A DNA stretch of 64,000 nt from Pseudomonas nunensis (GTDB lineage: Bacteria > Pseudomonadota > Gammaproteobacteria > Pseudomonadales > Pseudomonadaceae): positions 1,242,501 to 1,306,500 of the forward strand of contig NZ_CP101125.1 in the NCBI RefSeq assembly GCF_024296925.1, read 5' to 3'. Below, in pieces: positions 7,925 to 16,764 of this stretch. The position numbers were made by a program, and so were the translations under genes. The notes under the pieces are model-generated. The model did not search any database and was not told the DNA's origin. It saw only the letters and a list, made by a program, of their open reading frames with translations. The first letter of the stretch is position 1; every line of letters starts with the position of its first letter.

Positions 7925-9094
7925 TCAGATTGCACCGGGCCCATGAATCCCGTTAAACACCAGCTTGTGAAAGTGATGCACCAAATGCTCACTTTCATTA
8001 CTGCGCTGGGCATCGATCATGTAGCGGCCCTGGTCATAACCCAGCGAGTGCAGGCCTTTCTGCACCGAGATGTTCAGCGCAATATCCTCCGGCCCCAGAT
8101 CTTCATTCATCCACTTCATGCACGACGCGCTGACCGCCGCCGTTTCGCCGTTGTTCGAGTAGTAGCCGAAGCGCAGCAACGAGCGTTCGGCGTCCAGCGG
8201 GATCATGATGAAAGAGCCCAGAAACTCCGAAAACGGGAAGGTGTAGAAAGTATTGTTCGGCCACATGCCGATATTGAAGAAGCACTCATCCGGGTTTACT
8301 TCAGGCTTCAGCGGTACGCCGTAGGCTTCGGTCACCGAGAGGTTGGCCGGGGCGATGTAGGTCCACCAGTTGTCGCGTTTGGTCAACTGATAGCCCTTGA
8401 AGTCGATCAACTTGGCCAGGTCGATATGGCACGGCCCGGACAACTTGAAGTGATAACCCTCGATGGAATTGTCCATGATCACCTTCCAGTTGGCCGGCAC
8501 GATCACGTCCTGTTCCTCGATCAGGCGCATGTTCGCCAGGTTAGGAAATACCCGACGCATCTCCTCATCGGCACCGGGAAACAGATCGCGCAATGACGCC
8601 GCTGCCGGATCCAGATTGAAGTAGATAAACCCGCCCAACTCTTCAGTACGCACCTGCGGAATATTGAACTGCTGCAACTCGAAGTTCTTCATCTTCTCGC
8701 AACGCGGCGCACCACGCAGGGTGCCGTCCATCTCATAGCACCACGAGTGATAAGCACAACGCACCACGCCGCCCGTTGTACCGCGCCGCTCTTCAAGCAA
8801 GCGATTGCCGCGATGCTGGCAAACGTTGTGGAACCCGTGAATCTGGCCCTGCCGATTTCTCGCCACCACCACACTCTGATCAAACAGATCCGTGACCACA
8901 TACTGCCCCGGCTCGGCGAACTCACTGACATGCCCGGCCACGTGCCAGGCGTGCATGAAAATATTGTCGCGCTCAGCCTTGAACAGCGTCTCGTCGAAGA
9001 AGTAACGCGAGGGCAGGGTGAAGGCTTCTTCCGGGTCCTGATGATCCCAACCCTCGACGGGGCTTTGCTGTTTGCGGGTCTGGAAATTTTGCAT
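7925..9094 (-). CDS. Rieske-type ring-hydroxylating/amine oxygenase, large subunit
   Basis: This 389-residue protein carries a Rieske [2Fe-2S] site, CxH at C92/H94 and CxxH at C113/H116. A mononuclear-iron domain follows: NWKVIMDN, EGYH and a later His. The family hydroxylates aromatic rings or N-methyl groups; relatives include choline monooxygenase, carnitine oxygenase and stachydrine demethylase. The iron-ligand spacing is odd: H215 and the next His, H223, are separated by seven residues rather than the usual four. No reductase partner is encoded beside it. The start has GGAGATC upstream. Being first in a transcript with a GMC enzyme and a GlxA regulator suggests a quaternary-amine substrate. 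The substrate is not known. Confidence 0.85.
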   Translation of the reverse strand: MQNFQTRKQQSPVEGWDHQDPEEAFTLPSRYFFDETLFKAERDNIFMHAWHVAGHVSEFAEPGQYVVTDLFDQSVVVARNRQGQIHGFHNVCQHRGNRLLEERRGTTGGVVRCAYHSWCYEMDGTLRGAPRCEKMKNFELQQFNIPQVRTEELGGFIYFNLDPAAASLRDLFPGADEEMRRVFPNLANMRLIEEQDVIVPANWKVIMDNSIEGYHFKLSGPCHIDLAKLIDFKGYQLTKRDNWWTYIAPANLSVTEAYGVPLKPEVNPDECFFNIGMWPNNTFYTFPFSEFLGSFIMIPLDAERSLLRFGYYSNNGETAAVSASCMKWMNEDLGPEDIALNISVQKGLHSLGYDQGRYMIDAQRSNESEHLVHHFHKLVFNGIHGPGAI

Positions 9095-9397
9095 GGGGTG
9101 ATCTCCACAGGGACTGGCCGCACGGCACGGCTGCTTGTTCTGGGAGTTAATCTATGGCGCGGGGAAGGGTGGGGATTGATGGATTGCGACGAGTTGGGTG
9201 GGGGAATGATCAAGGGTGGGGGAACGGTGCTCCGCGATGAGGAACAGAGCGTCGCCCCTTCAAGAAAGTCGACTAAAACCCATAACGGCACATTGAGTAA
9301 CTCGTGGACCGTGGCGCAAAATCGACAGAATCGCGTGTTGCAGTGGCACTTCCGAGATTCACCCTTGATTCAGATCCAATCTATCCAACAAGGTCAT
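9095..9397. other. Divergent intergenic region, no gene seen
   Basis: About 300 bases separate the Rieske gene from a cytochrome c gene running the other way. It should hold promoters for both. I see no convincing small gene, REP element or hairpin terminator. Confidence 0.5.
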
Positions 9398-9778
9398 ATG
9401 GAAATGAAAATAGCGTTCATCGCTTTACCAGGATTTTTATTATTAGCTCAAACATCGCTGTCCTTTGCGGACACTCTCAACGGGAAAAATCTCTATTTGC
9501 AGAGATGTTCCGTGTGCCATGGAGCCGATATCAAAGGAACCGGGCCATTGGCTGATAAAAGCAATCCACCAACACCTGATCTGACAACCCCCGCTTTCAA
9601 GAAACGGCTAACTGATTATCCGGGCGTCATTGTGTCATCGGTAATACTCCGCCCAAATGGAAACTTGATTCCGAAAACATTGCGAGAGAATGGGGTAAAG
9701 ATACCGCCGCACGCTTGGAGCGTTGATGATCTGCGCGATCTACATCAATACATGAGTGGTGTGATTTCGAAAAAATGA
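9398..9778 (+). CDS. Small periplasmic cytochrome c-like protein
   Basis: This 126-residue protein starts with a signal peptide (hydrophobic core IAFIALPGFLLLAQ, cleavage near SFA). It has one c-type haem site, CSVCHG (C37, C40, H41). The class I cytochrome c layout is visible. At the place where the second axial ligand Met normally stands (GMP-like motif), the protein reads KIPPHAW, so Met is replaced by Ile102 with His105 nearby. ATGs at 9398 and 9404 are both possible; AAGG at 9390-9393 suits the second slightly better. It is monocistronic, lies between the amine cluster and fecI, and has lower GC than its neighbours. Its redox partner is unknown. Confidence 0.72.
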   Translation: MEMKIAFIALPGFLLLAQTSLSFADTLNGKNLYLQRCSVCHGADIKGTGPLADKSNPPTPDLTTPAFKKRLTDYPGVIVSSVILRPNGNLIPKTLRENGVKIPPHAWSVDDLRDLHQYMSGVISKK

Positions 9779-9861
9779 TGATCTCAGGTGAGGGGCGGGC
9801 ACTGAAATCCTCTTTGAAAACCTACGTTCATCAGGCTACTGAGGAATGATTTGCCGGGCTT

Positions 9862-9880
9862 AATAGGAAGCATTACTATT
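9862..9880. promoter_or_regulatory. Candidate Fur box upstream of fecI
   Basis: The 19-base stretch has inverted ends, AATAG and CTATT, and matches the 19-base Fur consensus at about 10 positions. Its place just upstream of an iron-responsive sigma gene is where a Fur site is expected, but the match is weak. Confidence 0.35.
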
Positions 9881-9907
9881 CACGCCTCCTCCCCACAGCA
9901 CACCGCA

Positions 9908-10408
9908 ATGACCCCCAAGCTGCCCCGCACCCACGGCTTTTTCGAGCATTACGAAGAGTTGATCGGCACCTGGACCCGTCGCCTGAGAAATCGTCAGCAG
10001 GCCGAGGACTTGGCCCATGACACCTTTGTGCGGGTGCTTGAGTCGGATTCGGCGGCGGTGGAGCAGCCTCGGGCGTATTTGCACCAGACCGCGCGTAACA
10101 TTGCGGTGGATGGGTATCGGCGTGAGGATCGGCGGGGCGCCATGGAGTCCGAGGCGATTGATCACAGTGTGTCGTCATCCGGCGACCCGGAGCATTTCAT
10201 GCATGCGATCCAGTTGGCCGACTCCATTGAACGGGCGCTCACCGAGTTGCCGATCAACTGTCGCAAGGTGTTTGTCTGGCAGAAGATCGAAGGCCTGACC
10301 CAGGCGGAAATCGCCGAGCGGTTGGGGCTGTCCAAGAACATGGTGGAAAAGTATATGATCCGCACCCTGCGGCACTTGCGTGATCGTCTCGACGGATTGC
10401 AGCCATGA
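9908..10408 (+). CDS. fecI: ECF sigma factor, FecI-type
   Basis: This is a 166-residue extracytoplasmic-function sigma factor. Sigma region 2 is at about 8-75 (AEDLAHDTFVRVL) and region 4 at about 105-160 (LTQAEIAERLGLSKNMVEKY). It would direct RNA polymerase to the promoter of the downstream receptor gene when the receptor signals through FecR. The ATG at 9908 gives the family-typical length but has no clear Shine-Dalgarno site; an upstream TTG at 9851 with GAGGAA in front would add 19 residues. It is followed by fecR and fecA on the same strand, the standard cell-surface-signalling order. Confidence 0.92.
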   Translation: MTPKLPRTHGFFEHYEELIGTWTRRLRNRQQAEDLAHDTFVRVLESDSAAVEQPRAYLHQTARNIAVDGYRREDRRGAMESEAIDHSVSSSGDPEHFMHAIQLADSIERALTELPINCRKVFVWQKIEGLTQAEIAERLGLSKNMVEKYMIRTLRHLRDRLDGLQP

Positions 10409-10448
10409 TCGGCCGCGCCTTTTCATCCCCGGCCAAACAGGAATTTCC

Positions 10449-11423
10449 ATGATGGATACTCGTGATTGCGCGTGCGGGCAAACAGCGGTTCGCGACGAGG
10501 CGGCACGGTGGTTTGTGCGTTTGCAGGAGCCTGCGGTGGACGTCGAGGAACATCGACGTTTCGAAGTCTGGCTGCACGAACATCCGCAGCACCGCGATGA
10601 ATTTCAATTGCTTCAGGGCTTGTGGACGGCGGCGGATCTGCTGCCCGCCAAGCGTCTGCAAGCCTTGTGCGAAGCCCCGGTTGAGCGCCGCAAGCGACGT
10701 CCGCTGGTGCGTTATGCGGTGGCCGCGAGTGTGTTGGCGGTGGCGCTGGGCCTTGGCTTGTTCAGCAGTTTGAATCACCCGTCGACTTACACTGCGGAAT
10801 TTTCCACGGCCCTGGGCGAGCGCCAGCATGTGGCGTTGCCGGACGGCTCGGTGATTGACCTCAACAGTCGCAGCCGGGTGCAGGTGCGCTTTGAAAAGAA
10901 TCGTCGGGGCATCGAACTGACGGAAGGCGAGGCGATGTTCAGCGTCGAGCACGACACCAGCCGGCCGTTCGTGGTCGAGACCGGCAACGGCCAGGTCACG
11001 GTCACCGGCACCCGCTTCGATGTGCGCCGGGACCCGGCCCAAACCAGGGTCGCGGTGGAGCAGGGCACGGTCAAGGTTCAGGGTTACGGCACCGATTTCA
11101 TCAACCTCACCGCTGGCCTCGGTACGCAGATCGATGCCCAAGGCAAAGTGGCCGCCGCCTACGCAGTCAACCCGCAGGAACTGACCGCGTGGCGCAGCGG
11201 CAAACTGGTGTTCAATAACGCCAGCCTTGCCGAAGTCGCCGCCGAAGTGTCGCGCTATCGCGAGAAGCCGCTCACGGTCGGCAACGAAAAAGTGGGCAAT
11301 TTGCGCCTGACCAGCGTGTTCAAATCCGACAACACCGATGCACTGCTCAAGGCCTTGCCGAGCATTCTTCCGGTGGACGTGCGCACGCTTCCTGATGGCA
11401 GTCAGGAAATAATTGCGCGATAG
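10449..11423 (+). CDS. fecR: FecR-type anti-sigma regulator
   Basis: This 324-residue inner-membrane protein has an N-terminal cytoplasmic anti-sigma part (AARWFVRLQEP, FEVWL, HRDEF) and one membrane segment at about 83-102 (YAVAASVLAVALGLGLF). A periplasmic FecR domain follows, with VALPDGSVIDLNSRS and GTRFDVR. It senses the plug domain of the receptor and controls the FecI-type sigma. The start codon pair at 10449/10452 lies just after AGGAA. It begins about 40 bases after the sigma gene and precedes the receptor gene. Confidence 0.93.
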   Translation: MMDTRDCACGQTAVRDEAARWFVRLQEPAVDVEEHRRFEVWLHEHPQHRDEFQLLQGLWTAADLLPAKRLQALCEAPVERRKRRPLVRYAVAASVLAVALGLGLFSSLNHPSTYTAEFSTALGERQHVALPDGSVIDLNSRSRVQVRFEKNRRGIELTEGEAMFSVEHDTSRPFVVETGNGQVTVTGTRFDVRRDPAQTRVAVEQGTVKVQGYGTDFINLTAGLGTQIDAQGKVAAAYAVNPQELTAWRSGKLVFNNASLAEVAAEVSRYREKPLTVGNEKVGNLRLTSVFKSDNTDALLKALPSILPVDVRTLPDGSQEIIAR

Positions 11424-11520
11424 ATTCAGGTTTTTTTCGAGTTCTTCGTCTTCTTGTCCAACTGCAACTGGTTTGCATTAACAGCCGCGTATTCTTGCGA
11501 TCCACAGGACAACGTTCGAC

Positions 11521-13944
11521 GTGAAAAAAACCACCGCTAAAAACAACAAATTACCTTGGCTGCCGCTCGCGCTGGCATTGGCTGTCAGTGCAGCGCTGCC
11601 TCAGGCGTTCGCCGCCGATGCCATTCACATCCAGGCGCAGCCGCTGGGCCAGGCCTTGAGCCAGCTCGGTCAGCAAACCTCGTTGCAGGTTTTTTTCAGT
11701 CCGGAACTGGTCGCCGGCAAACAAGCCCCGGCGGTGGACGGCAATCTGTCCCCGGAACAGGCCCTGCGCCAATTGCTGCAAGGCAGTGGCCTGGAATATC
11801 AGATCGATGAAGGTTCGGTGACCCTGACGCCGGCGCCGACCACCGCGTCCAACGGCCCGCTGGAACTGGGCGTGACCGACATCAAAGTGGTCGGCGACTG
11901 GCTCGGTGACGCCGATGCCGCCGTGGTGCAAAACCACCCTGGCGCGCGGACGGTGATCCGCCGCGAAGCGATGATCGAGCAAGGCGCAATGAACGTCGGC
12001 GACGTGCTGCGTCGTGTCCCAGGCGTGCAAGTGCAGGACGCCAATGGCACCGGCGGCAGCGACATCGCCCTGAACGTTGGTGTACGTGGCTTGACCTCGC
12101 GCCTGTCGCCGCGCTCCACGGTGTTGATCGACGGCGTACCGGCCGCGTTCGCCCCTTACGGCCAACCGCAACTGTCGATGGCGCCGATTTCCTCGGGCAA
12201 CCTCGACAGTATCGACGTGGTACGCGGCGCCGGTTCCGTGCGTTATGGGCCACAGAACGTCGGCGGGGTGATCAACTTCGTCACCCGCGCCATCCCGGAA
12301 AAAGCCACCGGTGAAATCGGCACCACCCTGGAAACTTCCCAGCACGGTGGCTGGAAGCATATCGACACCGCGTTTGTCGGCGGCACGGCGGACAACGGCA
12401 TGGGCGTCGCGCTGTTGTACACCGGGGTGAACGGCAACGGTTACCGCGAAAGCAACAACGGCAATGACATCGACGACGTGATCCTCAAGACTCACTGGGC
12501 GCCCACCGACGTTGACGATTTCAGCCTGAATTTCCACTACTACGACGCCAGTGCCGACATGCCCGGCGGCCTGACCCAGAAGCAGTACGACGCCAGTCCG
12601 TTTCAGTCCGTGCGCGACTACGACAACTTCACTGGCCGCCGTAAAGATGTGTCTTTCAAGTGGGCGCGGCAGATCGACGATCGCACCCAGGCCGAAGTGC
12701 TGACCTACTACACCGACAGTTTTCGTGGCAGCAACATCGCCGCCCGCGACCAGAAAACCCTCAGCTCTTATCCGCGTTCCTATTACACCCTGGGCATCGA
12801 GCCTCGGGTGTCCCATGTGTTCGATGTCGGCCCGACCACCCAGGAAGTCAGCGTCGGTTATCGCTACCTCAAGGAAGCGATGCACGAGCAGTCGAGCCGC
12901 GTGGCATTGGTGAACAACCAACCGGTGATCACACCGACATCCGACGGCCATGTGTTCCAGGATCGTACTGGCGGCACCGAGGCGAACTCGGTGTACCTCG
13001 ATAACAAAATCGACGTCGGCAACTGGACCATTACCCCAGGGATTCGCTTCGAGCACATCAGCACTGACTGGCACGACCGCGCGGTTCTCGACACCGTTGG
13101 CAAACGCGTTCCAGAGAAAAACCGCAGCATCGAAAGCAATGAACCGCTGCCGGCGCTGAGCGTGATGTATCACTTGTCCGACGCCTGGAAGCTGTTTGCC
13201 AACTACGAAACCTCGTTCGGCAGCCTGCAGTATTTCCAGCTCGGCCAGGGCGGTTCGGGTGACAGCACCGCCAACGGTTTGAGCCCGGAAAAGGCCAAGA
13301 CCTACGAGGTCGGCACGCGCTACAACGATGACGTGTGGGGCGGGGAAGTGACACTGTTCTACATCGACTTCGATGACGAACTGCAATACATCAGCAACGA
13401 CGTGGGCTGGACCAACCTTGGCGCGACCAAGCACCAGGGCCTGGAAGCGTCGGTGCATTACGACATGTCGGCGCTCGATCCACGGCTCGACGGCCTGACC
13501 GCCAACGCCGGTTTCACCTACACCCGCGCCACCTATGAGGGCGAGATCCCGGGCTTCAAGGGCCGTGACCTGCCGTTCTATTCCCGTCAGGTGGCGACTG
13601 TTGGCCTGCGTTATGACGTCAATCGCTGGACCTACAACATCGACGGTTTCGCCCAGTCCAAGCAGCGCTCGCCGGGCACCGGGGTGAACGCTGATGGCAG
13701 CTTCACCGGCAACTACATCACCGAAGGCAGCGCTGACGGGCAGTACGGCAACATGCCGGGCTACGTGACCTGGAACGTGCGCGGCGGTTATGACTTCGGT
13801 TCACAACTGTCGAACCTGAAACTCGGCGCCGGGGTGAAAAACGTGTTCGACCACCAATATTTCACCCGCTCCAGCGACAACAACTCCGGCATCTACGTCG
13901 GCGCACCGCGCACATTCTTTGTGCAGGCCAGCGTCGGGTTCTGA
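11521..13944 (+). CDS. fecA: TonB-dependent ferric-citrate receptor, FecA-type
   Basis: This 807-residue outer-membrane transporter begins at a GTG and has a signal peptide ending near QAFAA. Next comes a signalling STN domain (about 35-100), the transducer shape that contacts FecR. The plug follows, then a 22-strand barrel ending in Phe. Stretches close to the E. coli ferric-citrate receptor are visible: VVGDWLGDA, VIRRE, RSTVLIDGVP, FAPYGQPQLS and GGVINFVTRAIP. These conserved loops make ferric dicitrate the likely substrate, more specific than a generic siderophore call. It is preceded by fecI and fecR, and its own promoter should lie in the 97-base gap after fecR. Confidence 0.92.
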   Translation: MKKTTAKNNKLPWLPLALALAVSAALPQAFAADAIHIQAQPLGQALSQLGQQTSLQVFFSPELVAGKQAPAVDGNLSPEQALRQLLQGSGLEYQIDEGSVTLTPAPTTASNGPLELGVTDIKVVGDWLGDADAAVVQNHPGARTVIRREAMIEQGAMNVGDVLRRVPGVQVQDANGTGGSDIALNVGVRGLTSRLSPRSTVLIDGVPAAFAPYGQPQLSMAPISSGNLDSIDVVRGAGSVRYGPQNVGGVINFVTRAIPEKATGEIGTTLETSQHGGWKHIDTAFVGGTADNGMGVALLYTGVNGNGYRESNNGNDIDDVILKTHWAPTDVDDFSLNFHYYDASADMPGGLTQKQYDASPFQSVRDYDNFTGRRKDVSFKWARQIDDRTQAEVLTYYTDSFRGSNIAARDQKTLSSYPRSYYTLGIEPRVSHVFDVGPTTQEVSVGYRYLKEAMHEQSSRVALVNNQPVITPTSDGHVFQDRTGGTEANSVYLDNKIDVGNWTITPGIRFEHISTDWHDRAVLDTVGKRVPEKNRSIESNEPLPALSVMYHLSDAWKLFANYETSFGSLQYFQLGQGGSGDSTANGLSPEKAKTYEVGTRYNDDVWGGEVTLFYIDFDDELQYISNDVGWTNLGATKHQGLEASVHYDMSALDPRLDGLTANAGFTYTRATYEGEIPGFKGRDLPFYSRQVATVGLRYDVNRWTYNIDGFAQSKQRSPGTGVNADGSFTGNYITEGSADGQYGNMPGYVTWNVRGGYDFGSQLSNLKLGAGVKNVFDHQYFTRSSDNNSGIYVGAPRTFFVQASVGF

Positions 13945-13962
13945 TAGACCTCGGCGGCTTCA

Positions 13963-14332
13963 TTCGCGAGCAGGCTCGCTCCCACATTCGGATCTCTGCC
14001 GTACACAAATCCTGTGTTCACTGGAGATCCCCTGGTGGGAGCGGGCTTGCTCGCGAAGAGGGCTTCACAGTCGATAAAGCTGTCGCCTGACCCACCGCTT
14101 TCGCGAGCAAGCTCGCTCCCACATTTGGTCTTCAGTCGTACACAAATCCTGTGTTCACTGCAGATCCCTGTGGGAGCGGGCTTGCTCGCGAAGAGGACTT
14201 CACAGTCGATAAAGCTGTCGCCTGACCCACCGCTTTCGCGAGCAAGCCCGCTCCCACATTTGGATCTCTGCCGTACACAAAACCCGTGTTCACTGGAGAT
14301 CCCCCTGTGGGAGCGGGCTTGCTCGCGAAGCT
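13963..14332. repeat. Tandem REP cluster (BIME)
   Basis: Six REP palindromes of the GCGGGCTTGCTCGCGA family alternate in orientation. They are embedded in a repeating spacer, so the unit (including CACAAATCCTGTGTTCACTG) recurs at about 14001, 14140 and 14275, a period near 137 bases. The block lies between the converging ends of fecA and an MFS gene and reaches to within 3 bases of the latter's stop. Confidence 0.9.
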
Positions 14333-14334
14333 GT

Positions 14335-15486
14335 TCAGACTTTCAATACTTTCCCGCCAATGGCCACGGCCACCAGCAACACCGCCATCAACCCGAATGC
14401 AAAACTCAAGCTGCTGGCATGGGCGACGAATCCGATCAGTGCAGGCCCGGCGAGGATCCCTGCGTAACCGAGGGTGGTGATGGCCGGCACGGCGATGCTT
14501 TCCGGCATGACAGTCTGTTTGCCCACGGCGGTGTACAACACTGGCACGATGTTCGAGCAACCCGCCCCGACCAGCGCATAACCCACCAGCGCCAGTTCCC
14601 AGCTAGGTGCGAAGGTCGCCAACGTCAGCCCGACTGCACCCGTCAGCCCACCAAACACCATCACTTTCGTCGCGCCCAGGCGCCGCACAATGGCATCCCC
14701 GGTCAAACGCCCGGCGGTCATGGTCAGCGCAAACGCTGCATAACCCATCCCCGCATAGGCCGTGTCGATCCCACGCTCGGACACCAGGAACACGGCGCTC
14801 CAGTCGAGCGCCGCGCCTTCGGTGAGGAACACGATGAAGCACATCATGCCGATAAACAGCACGATGCCATGGGGCACGGCAAACGCTGGCCCGGACTTTT
14901 CACTGCCGTAAGGCAACAGATGCGGCACCGCTTTCAGCAACGCAGCGATCAGCACCACCACGACCACCAGCATCGCGCCGAGCGGAGAAACCCCCAGACC
15001 GAGCAGGGCGCTGACACCCGCCGCGCCAACGATCCCGCCCAAGCTGAACAAGCCATGGAAGCCCGACATCATGGTCTTGCCGCTGGCCCGTTCGACGATC
15101 ACCGCTTGCAGGTTCACCGTCGAATCCACCGTGCCCAGCCCCGCGCCAAACATGAACAGCGTCGCGATCAACGCTGGAATTGACGAGACCGTCGCCAACA
15201 ACGGCAGCGCCGCGCAGATCAACAACACCCCGGCGCTCACCACGCGACGACAACCAAAACGTGTCGCCAGGAGCCCCGCAATCGGCATCGCCAGAATCGA
15301 GCCGACCCCCAGGCACAACAGCAGCAAACCGAGGGTCCCTTCATCCAGCCCGGCTCGCGCCTTGGCGTACGGCACCAGCGGCGCCCAAGCAGCGATACCA
15401 AGGCCGGCGATAAAAAAGGCGATGCGGGTAGACATCTGTTCCAGGCGGCCGGGAACAAAAGTGGCGGAGGTGTTGAGGTTGGTCAT
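14335..15486 (-). CDS. MFS transporter, YbjJ-like
   Basis: This 383-residue protein has 12 predicted membrane segments and the compact two-half layout of major facilitator proteins. It resembles the YbjJ/FucP-like group, whose substrates are mostly unknown. The ATG at 15486 is preferred to upstream in-frame codons because AAGGAT precedes it. It is upstream-divergent to an AraC-type regulator, with a small gene of its own strand in between, so that regulator may control it. Its substrate cannot be read from the sequence. Confidence 0.82.
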   Translation of the reverse strand: MTNLNTSATFVPGRLEQMSTRIAFFIAGLGIAAWAPLVPYAKARAGLDEGTLGLLLLCLGVGSILAMPIAGLLATRFGCRRVVSAGVLLICAALPLLATVSSIPALIATLFMFGAGLGTVDSTVNLQAVIVERASGKTMMSGFHGLFSLGGIVGAAGVSALLGLGVSPLGAMLVVVVVLIAALLKAVPHLLPYGSEKSGPAFAVPHGIVLFIGMMCFIVFLTEGAALDWSAVFLVSERGIDTAYAGMGYAAFALTMTAGRLTGDAIVRRLGATKVMVFGGLTGAVGLTLATFAPSWELALVGYALVGAGCSNIVPVLYTAVGKQTVMPESIAVPAITTLGYAGILAGPALIGFVAHASSLSFAFGLMAVLLVAVAIGGKVLKV

Positions 15487-15623
15487 ATCGATCCTTGGCA
15501 AAAAACGTCGCGTACCCAAGGGACAGTGACTTACCGGTCAGGTTCGATCAGCGTCCGCAGCGGTTCGCGGTGAGGCAGGCTGACATCCTTGCACAGCACG
15601 CCCCCTAATCGCGAGTGTGGGTG

Positions 15624-15875
15624 TCAGCGGCGTTCGCACAATTCGCGCAGACGTTCGTCGCGCACTTGCAGAATCTCGAACAAACCCAGCGCCCGCAGCG
15701 CCGGCAACGCCTCGATAATGTCCTGCTTTGCCGACCGTTGTTGTTCGGCGCTGCTGTGTGGGTCGGCCAACACCCGCGCATTGATCAGAAAAGCCCCGAC
15801 CGTGCCTTTGCGCACAGTGATGCCATTGAATTGGCCTTGGTCGAGGTGGTCGGGAAGCAAGTCTTCGGCGCGCAT
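15624..15875 (-). CDS. Small conserved hypothetical protein, 83 residues
   Basis: This soluble, acidic protein begins at ATG 15875 with AGGAGT well spaced upstream. Its pattern (RKGTVGAFLINARVL, then EALPALRALGLFEIL) suggests a small helical bundle. I believe it is conserved in pseudomonads but know no function. It is followed by the MFS gene on the same strand after about 140 bases and is divergent from the AraC regulator. Confidence 0.65.
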   Translation of the reverse strand: MRAEDLLPDHLDQGQFNGITVRKGTVGAFLINARVLADPHSSAEQQRSAKQDIIEALPALRALGLFEILQVRDERLRELCERR

Positions 15876-15967
15876 ATCGGTGACTCCTGTTGAATGAGTG
15901 CTCAGCCTAAAGCGTCGATCATGGCTAAACTGCCTCATTCTGGTCATTCGATAACGTGAAACTGCCA

Positions 15968-16747
15968 ATGGCTAAACCGCTGATATCCACAGAGCTGGCG
16001 CAATCCGCCACAGCGGCACCGGTGATCGCCGTCACACTGGACAGCCCCGTCGAGCGCCAAAGCGCCTTGCACCAGCATGCTCGCGGTCAATTGCTGGGGG
16101 CGCGGCGCGGGTTGTTGTCGGTGGAGGCGGCGGATCATCATTGGGTGGTGCCGGCCACCCACGCGGTGTGGATTCCGCCGGACTGCCTGCACGGCTTGCG
16201 CTCCCATGGTCCATTCCATGGCTGGAGCGTCTACGTGGCGGCGCCTGCCTGTATCGGTTTGCCAGGGCAACCTTGCATCATCGCCACCTCGGGCCTGCTC
16301 CGTGAAGCCGTAGACCGCGCGGCGACCTGGGGCGACGGCGCACGGGATCCGCGACAGGAGCGCGTCGCCCAACTGATTCTCGATGAAATCGCCGTACTGC
16401 CCAGCGAGCCTTTCGGCTTGCCGCTGCCTCGCGATCAGCGGTTGCGCCGGATCACTCAAGCGCTGGTCGATGACCTGGCCGACAACCGCTCGCTGGAGCA
16501 ATGGGCGCAGTGGGGCGGCGTGTCGGCCCGCACTCTGGCTCGACACTTCGTCAGCGAAACCGGCTTCACCTTCAGCCAGTGGCGCCAGCGCGCGCGATTG
16601 TTGCGGGCGCTGGAACTGTTGGCGGTAGGTGAGGCAGTGACGACCATTGCGCTGGAATTGGGGTATGAAAACGTCAGTGCGTTTATTGCGATGTTTCGGC
16701 GCACGTTTGGGGTGACGCCGGGGCGGTATTCCGGTGGAGCTTGCTGA
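15968..16747 (+). CDS. AraC-family transcriptional regulator
   Basis: This is a regulator of about 259 residues with an N-terminal cupin sensor (about 10-100; LHQHARGQLL and WVVPATHAVWIPP) and a C-terminal AraC HTH domain (about 165-255; GGVSARTLARHFVSETGFTFSQW and LGYENVSAFIAMFRRTFG). It resembles NimR-type cupin regulators that control a neighbouring exporter, which fits the divergent small gene and MFS gene. An in-frame GTG at 15956 could add four residues; neither start has a clear ribosome site. Confidence 0.85.
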   Translation: MAKPLISTELAQSATAAPVIAVTLDSPVERQSALHQHARGQLLGARRGLLSVEAADHHWVVPATHAVWIPPDCLHGLRSHGPFHGWSVYVAAPACIGLPGQPCIIATSGLLREAVDRAATWGDGARDPRQERVAQLILDEIAVLPSEPFGLPLPRDQRLRRITQALVDDLADNRSLEQWAQWGGVSARTLARHFVSETGFTFSQWRQRARLLRALELLAVGEAVTTIALELGYENVSAFIAMFRRTFGVTPGRYSGGAC

Positions 16748-16764
16748 AATACCACGCTACCCGA

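Noticed and set aside
8747..9397. Upstream extension of the cytochrome c frame by 217 codons
   Set aside because: It runs antisense through the Rieske gene, and a signal peptide starts at 9398, so the extension is not real.
15529..15623. Short open frame in line with the small gene at 15624 but after its TGA (about 30 codons ending LRTLIEPDR)
   Set aside because: It could be the remains of a longer gene, or read-through, but it is too short to tell from chance. The small protein is complete without it.
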